DNA from: Gentiana macrophylla
Lineage: Eukaryota; Streptophyta; Magnoliopsida; Gentianales; Gentianaceae
Reading direction: 5' to 3'
Assembly: GCA_026214975.1 (NCBI GenBank)
Contig: JAOBSW010000584.1
Span: 1 to 64,000, forward strand
Length of the DNA: 64,000 bases
Position 1 is the stretch's first letter; every line of letters begins with the position of its first letter. The position numbers were made by a program, and so were the translations under genes. The notes beneath the pieces are model-generated. The model searched no databases and was not told the DNA's origin. It saw nothing but the letters and a program-made list of their open reading frames with translations. Shown one piece after another: positions 55,843 through 64,000 of the stretch.

Positions 55843-56769
55843 CTAATGCATAGGGTTTTTTTTTTTTTTTTTTTTTAGAGGGTATTGGGTTGGTTGCTTT
55901 AATTTGTTTTTGTTTAGTGGGAAGCTTCGTCAATGGCTTTGAATTAATAGGTTTTTGTCCAAAAGGACTAATTTGTGACTTAATAGGGTTTCCAGGACAC
56001 AGTTATTTTATAAGGACAAAAAATAATTTTTTGACTAAATTGCCCTTTTTTTCCTTTTCCCTTTACATGTTTTAATATCCCCAAATTTTGGCCGCTGTGC
56101 GTTGATTGTGCGCTGTAATTGGGAGATGGTGAAGAAGCTGCCGGAGAAGAATAGGTCAGGCGGAGGGGAAGAATCTGAAAGAAAAGGTGCCGGAGAAGAG
56201 AAGAAGATGCCGGAATTTGCCGGAGAAGAGAAGAATCTGCAAATCAGCCTGTCTTTCGATTCTTTGCAATCCTTAACAATGGTAGGCTTTGAAGTCGGTG
56301 TTGTTCCGTTCAATCCGGACGGTTGGGGGCCGCCGGATTGCTGATTGACGAATATATTTGACTCGGCTTTTGATTTCTCCGTCGATGATTCGTTTTCTAC
56401 CTTAGTCGCAGAGGAAGATTTGTCTTTCCGGTTGGTCGAAAACACTACCACCAAGACGCTGCTTCATCTCCTACGGCTGTGCCGCCGGGCTGGGGCCATA
56501 TGCACCGGCGGAGGGGTTAACGGCGGCCATGGTTGCCGGAGAAGCAGTCGGTTTTTTTTATTTTTTTATTTTTTTTTAATTTTAATTTTAAAGTTTAGGT
56601 TGTTACTATTAATTTTGTAACGTTATTACATTTTTGGGACGGTTACAACTTGTTTTTTTTTTTTACTAATGCATAGGATTTTTTTTTTTTTTTTTTTAGA
56701 GGGTATTGGGTTGGTTGCTTTAATTTGTTTTTGTTTAGTGGGAAGCTTCGTCAATGGCTTTGAATTAAT
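55843..56769 (+). repeat. 105-bp direct repeats bracketing a gene-fragment insert, copy B
   Basis: Repeat units are 55843-55948 and 56666-56769, nearly identical. The insert between them starts 'aggtttttgtcc', includes 'gactaaattgccctttt', carries the eIF3d-like fragment and ends in A/T-rich sequence. Confidence 0.85.
56279..56458 (+). pseudogene. eIF3d-like N-terminal gene fragment, copy B
   Basis: From ATG 56279: VGVVPFNPDGWGPPD, then a TGA at 56342-56344; the next frame (from 56345) gives IFDSAFDFSVDDSF and AEEDLSFRLVEN. In plant eIF3 subunit d the protein opens with a VPFN-x-GWGPP motif, and later an acidic segment precedes SFRLVD. The order matches, but the conserved block with the SRSDKLGRIADWT-type motif between them is missing. 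No downstream cap-binding or eIF3 core sequence is present. The upstream part (MVKKLPEKNR, 56126) is low-complexity Lys/Glu-rich. The small break between the two pieces sits at 'gattgctgattgac', a CTG site that reads differently in copy A, so it may not be real. I infer a captured gene fragment, not a working gene. Confidence 0.6.
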
Positions 56770-56929
56770 TTTGTATATTTTTTTTAGAATGCAGGTCATT
56801 ACTTTAATTTCCCAGGTAAAAACTAACCGGATTTTTAATATGATGCTATTGACATGTTCTTACACGATCTTAACCTGGAATTTTTTCTTAGCTAGACAAG
56901 TTGATCGGTTGATGTGTTTGCTGTTATTA

Positions 56930-57205
56930 CCTCCGTCCTAAAAATATGTTTCATTTAACTTTTCGTTTATGTCCATAATTTAAATCCATTTAAATAACCA
57001 AGAAAGCATCTATTTCATTTTTCTCCATTTATCTCTTATTTATTATCTAACCACCAACTTTTCACTACTAGATCTGCATTTAATAATAGTTAAAGGCTAT
57101 TTTAAACTTTTCCATCAAATTAATGACACATAATCAATTTAACCAACTTTTTTAATCTATATGAAAAATCTCAAATGGACTTGTATTTTGGGACGAAAGT
57201 AGCAT
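56930..57205. mobile_element. Stowaway-like MITE, copy B
   Basis: Left end CTCCGTCCTAAAAATATG, right end 'tattttgggacgaaag', imperfect inverted repeats. Counterpart of 11281-11545. Confidence 0.6.
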
Positions 57206-57530
57206 TATCTTTTCCTGCTTTCCTTTAAAAAAAATTAAAAAGAAAAACCTCGGAAGCTTACTGATATATGAAATAACATATTCATTTGCCTTTCAAAGAA
57301 AAAGAACAAAATAACCCCATGTGCACGATTTCGTTTGTTTTGCTAGTAACGACAATTTATTTCTTTTGTTGGTGCTTAAAATGTAAAAATAGGTTGTGTC
57401 ATGTAAGTGTATTCAAGATTAATGAGCATGAAAGGTTGATGGATTGAGTAGGAAGTGGGGATGAAGGGGTTAAAGTGTTCCACATTGGGCACTTGTGATT
57501 GTTTTACCCACCATATTAAGAGATTGATTT

Positions 57531-57760
57531 TTCTCACCTTGTAACCTAGCCTGAGCTCATATAAGAGGACTTCCCTCACCTCTATATGGGCTTGGACTAG
57601 GTTATGAGGTGAGTGAACTCCATCTCTTAGTATGGTGAGTGAAACAAACACAAATGGCAAATGTGAAGATAGAATTCCCTCACCTCATAACCTAGGTTTT
57701 GGGAATGAGGCATGTTCTCTTATATGGGTTTAGGCTAGGTTATGAGGTGAGGGAAGTCCT
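57531..57760. repeat. Two successive hairpins next to the Athila 5' LTR, copy B
   Basis: Arms 'ctcaccttgtaacctagc' / 'ctaggttatgaggtgag' (57534-57614) and 'cctcacctcataacctag' / 'ctaggttatgaggtgaggg' (57679-57752) flank 'cttatatggg'-type loops. The second hairpin ends 9 bases before LTR sequence starts. Confidence 0.75.
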
Positions 57761-59477
57761 GTTTATCACTTCATTGGCATATTTTGGGTAGATATAGACC
57801 TGTTTGAGTGTAATATCGAGAGTTATATGTACGGGGAGTTAAACTGTCACATCGATAGTAAACTCCGCCTTTTTAGCGATATTTACCTCCTTTCCGAGCA
57901 CTTTTGTCTTGCGGAATTATGCGAGGTGTTTTGTTAGTGTGTTTATTGCAGGACTTAGGTGACTCGAGGACCCGGAAGGCGATGTTTTGGAATGAGAGAC
58001 ATGTTCGTGGCACGAGAGTTGGATGAAAGTGGAAGAAAAGCTAAGTTTTGAGTAAAGTCAAGGCAAACGGGCGTTTGCCATACCCCAAACGGGCGTCAGT
58101 GGGAAGGCCACATCAAACGGGCGTTTGCCCATCCCAGACGGGCGTCCACAGAAGTAATGCATCATTCAGAAAGTTGGATTTTTAGCTGGACGGGCGTCCA
58201 AATGACCCCCAAACGGGCGTTTGGGTAGGTTCAGCCCGATTCAAGAAGTTCATATAGAACAAACGAGCGTCCAGGGTTGCCAGACGGGCGTTTGGCCCTC
58301 AAGTCATGATTCACCAGACGGGCGTTCAGAGGAATGCGAACGCCCGTCCACTGAAGATGAAACCCTAATATCTTCATATTCTCCAGGCAGATGGGCGTCT
58401 GACATGACCTGGACGGGCGTTCGTGACTGACAGCAGCAGATTTCGACCTACTCTATAAATACGCAGCTCATTCAGCCCCTACTCATGTTTGGCCGACTTT
58501 AGATTTTTCTTAGGCGATTTAGGGGCGATTTTAGTGTAGTTTGATCACCCTTTGATCCCTTGATTCCATAAATTACATCCTTTGATTCTACACACTTGTT
58601 ATACCTTAGATTTACTTTTCAAGAACGAAGATTTGACTATTGGTTCGCTTTTCTCCTTGGTATTTTCTGGATCAGATTTTCTGCCAATTATATGGTAATG
58701 ACTTCTCTTTTATTTATTGTCTTTGGTTTGATCTCAATTCTCAATCCATTTATTAGCATAATCATGAGTAGCTAATTCCGTTGTCGAATTATATGAAAGC
58801 GAGCGAAAATCCTAAGGGGGATGAGATTGGGAGTTGTGTAGTGCGTAATTTCATGTTTAAACGATTAATCCACGTAACGTCTTTGAATTAGATTGATCAC
58901 CTAGTTCACTGTCACACACATCAAACTTATAGATGCATTTTACGGTGAGATGTGGGATAAGGGGTTTTAGGATCGTTGCGTAGATTCGGCCTAGTTGTTA
59001 GGTCCGTTTCCAATACAGAGGTTTGTCATCGTTGTTCGAGCGACTCTAGAGCTTAATCATGTTAGGTTAATCGGTTTTCTAAAGGGAGAATTAATTAACT
59101 TCACATAGGGTGGTTAGATCGAGTTGTTCAGTCTGATCGCTAGAATTAGGAGTTGGCACCCATGGATGTTGTTAAACTACATTGGATAGGTAGGTCGGTT
59201 AAGACACACTCCATGTTACGTCTTTCCTTAGGGGTAAAAGTAGCTCATGGGATCATAGTTCGACTATACCCTTTAATACCTAGAAGTAAATTCGTTAGTA
59301 TAATCTTTTCATTTGCATTAGTATAATACTCTCCACCAATATTTTGACCTGAACTAAGTTCTAAGTTGACTTTGGTACTTAGACATTACTCCCTGTGGAT
59401 TCGACCTTGAAACCACTATACTACCGTTGACCCGATACTCTGTCGGTTAAAGTTAGCGGTTAAGTATTTTGCTATCA
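57761..59477 (+). repeat. Athila 5' LTR (5'-truncated), copy B
   Basis: Aligned to 18431-20146; ends GCTATCA. U3 at 58065-58430 carries the ACGGGCGT motif series; TATA box TATAAATA at 58454-58461. Confidence 0.85.
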
Positions 59478-59484
59478 AGAATTT

Positions 59485-59502
59485 TGGCGCCGTTGCCGGG
59501 GA
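59485..59502 (+). promoter_or_regulatory. Primer-binding site, tRNA-Asp type, copy B
   Basis: TGGCGCCGTTGCCGGGGA, the canonical Athila/Tat primer site, 7 bases after the LTR end. Confidence 0.9.
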
Positions 59503-59593
59503 GTAACGTTTGATATCTTGTAAGTTGACCGAAAGCTTGGGCTTAGGTCATTTTTATTTTGTTTTCTTGTTGTTTCTTGTTTGTCAGTGAATG

Positions 59594-62383
59594 AACCGAA
59601 GCTCCAAAGAACCTCTCATTGAGCCAATTGAAGATATTGAAGCTTTTGCACATCATAGAAATAGTCAACGCCGAGGAGAACCTCTAATTGCTAGTCCGAA
59701 CCCTTTGTTTGAAGAAGAAGGGATGAGAAAGCTCACCTCACTTTGATTCCTCTGCGCAGAAATGGACGACATAACAACTCGACGGAATGGCAAGGATCCT
59801 ATTGATGAACATGATCTACGAAAGAAAACTTCAAACCCTACTGGTAGTAACGCAACATTACAATTGCAAACTCCGCCGAGGGACCTTCGTGAAGATCAGC
59901 CAGGGGGAGACAGCACAGTATTACAGCAGTTTGGTACCCCAATATTCAACCAGAGAGTAGGGATTGGACAAGACAGGGAAAGACAGAATCCCTAGGATTT
60001 CAGACCAGAGCTTGACCAAGAAACTGTGAACCGATTGCTACAGATTCTGGATAATCAAGGAAATCAGCAGGAGTTCCAAAACCCGTATCCTCAGCAACCC
60101 CCTCTGCAGCAGTTTTATCAGCAGCAACAACAGCAGAATTATCAGCCACAGATGGCTCATCAGGTACAGAGACCGAGAGTTTGTCGAGACTATGTTACCA
60201 CCCCACAGGAAGTTATAGGGCACAATCCTATTAGAGTGCCCCCAATTAATGCGAACAACATGGACATCAAGCAAAATATTATGAACATGTTGGGGGAACA
60301 CGCCTTGTTCCACGGGAAGTCGACTGAGAATCCGAACAAATTTCTAGATCACTTTCTCCAGATTTGTGGAACGATGAAATACAATGGGGTGAGTGACGAA
60401 GCGGTGAAGCTAATCGTTTTTCCGTTTGCATTGAGAGGAGCCGCAAAGGATTGGTTCGATTCATTACCCAATGATTCATTGCATACCTGGGCAGATGTAG
60501 CGAGAGTGTTTCTGAAAAAGTACTTTCCTCCGGTGAAGGTTTTAGATCTGAAAGAAGAAATCTCTTTGTTTGACGGTCTCGAGGGAGAGACACTAAAAGA
60601 GACTTATGAGAGATTTAGGGGTCTACTGAAGAGATGCCCTCCACACGGTATTTCTACGGTGGAGCAAGTTATTATATTATTCAGGGCTTTAGAGCCGATG
60701 GACCAAAACAAGCTGAATGCCGCAAGTGGCGGAGATATTATGAATCTGCCGCCAGAACAAGCTATGAGACAGATAGAGAATGCGGCAGATGGAGAAGAAG
60801 GACAATGGGGTCGAGCAGAAAAGAAGAAAAAGCCCCAATGGAAAGTGTAAAGTCATTTGAAAGAGGAACTCGATCGAGAATCGGCCATGCACGACAAGAT
60901 GCAAGAAATGGTACTAAAGATGGACCGAATGGAGTTAGAGAGAAAGAAGGCACATCAATGCCAACTCTGTGGAGGTGGACATTCTGCCATGGAATGTGCA
61001 TCATCGAAAAAACCCACTTATCCACAACAGCTTGACACCTACTCCAAAGACAACAACGAGCCGGGCAATCGAATGACCAACACGAATGAATGTCTATTCG
61101 ATGGGGCAAGGTAAATATGAATCATCAAGAATTTGGCCAAGAATAAAGTGGAATCGTAACTTTGATAATCGCAAAGGCCACAAATGGATTATGGTATGGG
61201 TGATGATTCACAACAATATGATGTGAATTATGTTGGACAAGGAATCTGGGCAATGGAATCAAAATCAGCAAAATCAAGGTTGGAACCAGGGGTAATCGTA
61301 ACCGAATCGTAACAATAATCGAACCAAAGTTTTAGGCAAAACCAAAGCTCATACAACCAACCTTGGAACCGTAATCCCGAATCGTAATCCATACCGTAAT
61401 CGTGAGCCAATGTAGCTATCGTAATAATCGTAATCATCAATCTCAATCACACGTGGCCAACAAAGAACTATGAATAAGAACCAGGGTCGAGTCGTGGATG
61501 GAACCGTAATCGGGGCAAGCAAGGTAATCAACAAGCAAATCAGCCACCTAAACAATAATTCGCACCTATCAAAGATCCGAATGCTCATCTTCACCGGAAC
61601 AATCAAAACACTCAACAATTGAACAATTGGTGCTCAAGACGTCCACGAGATAATCCCGAAAGACCGTGATAGGATCAGATCTCGAATTGAATAAGAATGC
61701 TGTTGAGCAAAAAGTGGCCACTCACTCCGCCATTCGGAATTTGGAAACCCAAGTTGGGCAAATCACAAACACACTGAAGAAGAATTTGAGTGATGCTGAG
61801 CAGAACCCGAGACAAGTGAATGCAATATTCACTAGAAGTGGTAGAGAATTGGGAGTGGACCAGCCAAAGAGAGGGGTCGAAGCAGAGAGAGAAATAATGG
61901 AAATTGAGTTGGAAGCTGTAAGAAGAGAGTTAGCTGCTGCTAAGAGAGATCTCGCGATTGCTAGGAAAGAGAGGGAAATGGAAGCTGAGAGAGAGCAAGC
62001 AACCCAATCCAAGAGAGCTGAAGCAATGGAGAAGCAGAATTTCTCAGTTGTGGATATAAAAGAGAAGGAACCGAGCAAGCCAGCAACGCGACATGAAGCT
62101 ATATCTGGGCCTCCAAGGCCAAAAGCTCGAGGTAAGCATGATTTTATACCCCCTCCCCCTCCTGATTTTGATGAGAATACTTTGCCATACCCACCTAAAG
62201 GCCCTAAGAAGCCGGCTTCACGAAAATCAGCATAGGTTCCTCGACATTCTTAGGAAGGTAGAGATCAATGTCCCCCTGTTAGAGGCAGTTGCTAGTGTGC
62301 CTGAGTATTTTAAGTGTTTGAAAGGGATGTTGGCAAGTAGAGAGAAAATGGGTAAGGTAGTTAAGGAGGGGAGGAGTGTTTAG
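59594..62383 (+). pseudogene. Athila-type gag, copy B, full-length in outline
   Basis: Starts at ATG 59594. Pieces: N-terminal (59594-59995, with a shift near 59730); capsid core 60026-60850 in one frame (AKDWFDSLPNDSLHTWADV, KYFPPVKVLDLKEE, ETYERFRGLLKRCPPHG); zinc knuckle CQLCGGGHSAMEC (about 60959-60997); a Gln/Asn-rich tract whose CAG codons are largely garbled (61140-61560); a coiled-coil-like Glu/Arg/Ala-rich helix (61666-62100, EAEREIMEIELEAVRRELAA); then FDENTLPYPPKG and the pre-protease segment. The 61215-62165 part is what copy A lacks. An in-frame TAG at 59993-59995 separates the first two pieces. Confidence 0.8.
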
Positions 62384-62410
62384 CAGCTTTATGACAAAGA
62401 AAATTCCCTA

Positions 62411-63131
62411 AGATGAGAGATAGAGGAGGTTTCACCATTCTTATCACCATAGGCAATACAAGTTGATTGAAAATGTATTATGTGATTTAGGAGCCTTTTG
62501 TGAGCTTGATGCCTAAAGCGCTTTATGAAAAATTAGGGTTAGGTGATTTAGAGCCTCACGGAATGACCCTACAATTGGCCGATAGGTTGGTGAGGAAACC
62601 GTTGGGGGTAGTCAAGATGTGCTAGTTCAGGTAGGCAAGTTCGTGTTCCTCTGTGGATTTTGTGATTCTTGACATGGAGATGGACTCGAGGACCTCTGTC
62701 TCTGTTAGGTCATCCATTTTGACCACTAGTGATGCTCGGATAGAGTAAAGAGTGGAGATATTTCGTTTGGAGTTAGGGGTGAGAGAGAGCGTTTAAATGT
62801 CTACAAGGATAGAGGTTGTCAAGCTATAAGCGATGAATGTTTATACATGTAATCTTTGTTTTCTTGTGTTGTGGTGCGATCGACATGCAGGACAATCGAG
62901 TTCGTTGAAAGGAGACGCGTGAAAGTACGAGAGGTCATCGATCAGGGCAAGATCGAGATGAAGAGTAAATCGAATCGCCGTTGTACCGGTGCTCCCAAAG
63001 TTTGGGAGTTGTGGATTGATAAACCGCCTAATCATAAGAAACCAAAAGGAAGCCATCTAAAAGCCGGAAAAGAAAGAAAGTGTGCGGTGGCAGAGAAAGC
63101 GGCGCAAGTTACAAGAGGTGTCGCTCACTAG
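62411..63131 (+). pseudogene. Athila-type aspartic protease, copy B, frame-broken
   Basis: Matches the open protease of copy A (15794-16534). The segments around the active site ('gatttaggagc'), TLQLADR and the downstream strand are present, but small indels at about 62460, 62493, 62556, 62613, 62650 and 62700 destroy the frame. No long ORF remains. Confidence 0.75.
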
Positions 63132-64000
63132 TTCGAATCTTTTGATGTTTGCACTAGGTATATCGTTGGGCATGCTCAAACTTATGAATGCTGAATTTGG
63201 TTGACATGCTATGTGCTCATTTGGTATGTTATTTGAGGTTGTTTTGAGTTGAGTCGCTTGAGCGTCATCCGGTCGAGCCAACGACGTAAAAAAAAGGCGC
63301 TGGTGGGAGGCAACCCACCACTATCTGAGTTTTTCTGAGGTTTTGATAATAAATTGTGTTGAAAAAAAGGTTAGAATCAAAAGGGACCGAAAATTCTGTG
63401 CTTCACCCGTTTGGGTGATTTATCCATCTATAGTGATCCGTGTGCGTTACAATTTGCATATCGAAGTTTTCTCGACGTGATAGGCCTTTATACTATTCTA
63501 CCCCTTATCCTTTTTCGATATTTTGGCACGTGGACCAAGTCCCGTGCATGTGTTTATAGTTTCTATTTTACTAGGTTTCGGGTTGCGTTTCCACGAGGTC
63601 GTCACGGATTCGATAGCGCCTTTCCGCTGGGTCTAAAGCTAAGTCTTCTTTTCTATCTCATTCACACATCGAGACAATTGCTTCATTCGGCTGTGGGGTG
63701 GATACCACTTAGCTTTATTGTTTCGATTGATATATGTGCCATTAATTGTGATATGCTTAGTTAATGTCCGCTTTTGAGTCGCTTCGTGGCTTAAAATTTT
63801 AAAACTTTTCACGGTTTGACACCGCGTCATATGCATGTTTCTCACGATGGAGTTGGTAGATGTTTTAGTAGTCGAGTAGTGTGTGCCGGGCGATTTTATT
63901 TTGTCACAATACGAACCCTTTTTAATGCACGTAGACCTTGGTTATACTTAGTCTGGTTGCTATACAGACTTATACCACTAGTTTTGAGGCAAAATAGAAA
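63132..64000 (+). other. Athila 3' noncoding region, copy B
   Basis: Counterpart of 16535-17400. Contains the 'cgagccaacgacg' and 'gggaggcaacccac' landmarks. No ORF supported; the window ends inside it. Confidence 0.65.

Larger units (their letters stand above)
57761..64000 (+). mobile_element. Athila-type Ty3/gypsy element, copy B (runs off the window)
   Basis: 5' LTR 57761-59477 (same 46-bp truncation as copy A), primer site 59485-59502, gag, protease region, 3' noncoding. The 3' LTR lies outside. The gag is fuller than in copy A. Everything after about 61020 is peppered with one-base changes. As in copy A there is no RT or integrase between the protease and the 'gggaggcaacccac' region (63306). 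Confidence 0.85.

Noticed and set aside
56035..56454. 139-codon antisense frame with Ser/Lys-rich product
   Set aside because: It lies opposite the eIF3d-like fragment and is frame-shifted in the A copy; the sense strand explains the region.

Overview
The window is plant nuclear DNA, most likely from a eudicot with a repeat-rich, AT-rich genome. The evidence is introns with GT-AG borders, plant-type laccase genes with the 152/245/129-bp exon series, Athila-type and copia-type LTR retrotransposons, a Mutator-like transposase, L1-type LINEs and Stowaway-like MITEs. I cannot assign a genus. No CRISPR array, operon or rRNA/tRNA gene was seen. The only host genes I can support are three laccase (multicopper oxidase) loci and a captured gene fragment that resembles the N-terminus of translation initiation factor eIF3d. 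I did not see a clearly new biological system. The unusual content is chimeric and internally deleted transposons and a large duplication.

The dominating structure is a long direct duplication. Positions 1 to about 18,000 (copy A) match about 44,867-64,000 (copy B) in the same order: Mutator-type foldback MITE, ORF1-only LINE with its own target-site duplication, minisatellite with a Stowaway insertion, an unassigned block, a TRIM-like tandem array, a CACTA-like end, a laccase on the minus strand, the eIF3d-like fragment between direct repeats, a Stowaway-like MITE, a hairpin repeat, and an Athila-type element. B carries the intact laccase (570 codons, five exons, 52,406-55,587) and the intact LINE ORF1 (45,532-46,959). 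The A versions (6,794-9,964 and 551-2,222) are broken by many one-base indels. For the Athila internal region the quality is reversed: A is cleaner between about 15,240 and 18,400, and B is noisy after about 61,020. The differences sit mainly at CAG/CTG and C/G-run positions, which looks more like uncorrected sequencing or assembly error at CHG-methylated cytosines than natural decay. Broken genes in the noisy parts should therefore not be read as pseudogenes without new data.

Between the two copies (18,385-44,866) lie: the 3' LTR of the A Athila element; a copia gag remnant; a decayed MuDR-type transposase (22,323-24,709); a piece of the Athila gag fused to a chromovirus protease/RT remnant and LTR (25,095-28,317); a tiny poly(A) retroinsert with a 14-bp target duplication; a full-length but decayed copia element with both LTRs (29,173-34,189); another copy of the foldback MITE (34,915-35,261); a copia RNase H remnant on the minus strand (36,534-37,073); a third laccase on the plus strand (38,307-40,483) with frame breaks; and a 5'-truncated LINE on the minus strand (about 40,770-44,288) carrying a foldback insertion.

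The laccases are predicted secreted, apoplastic multicopper oxidases. All three share exon sizes and motifs and form a small local cluster: two duplicated minus-strand copies around one divergent plus-strand paralogue. Everything else is mobile DNA or its debris.
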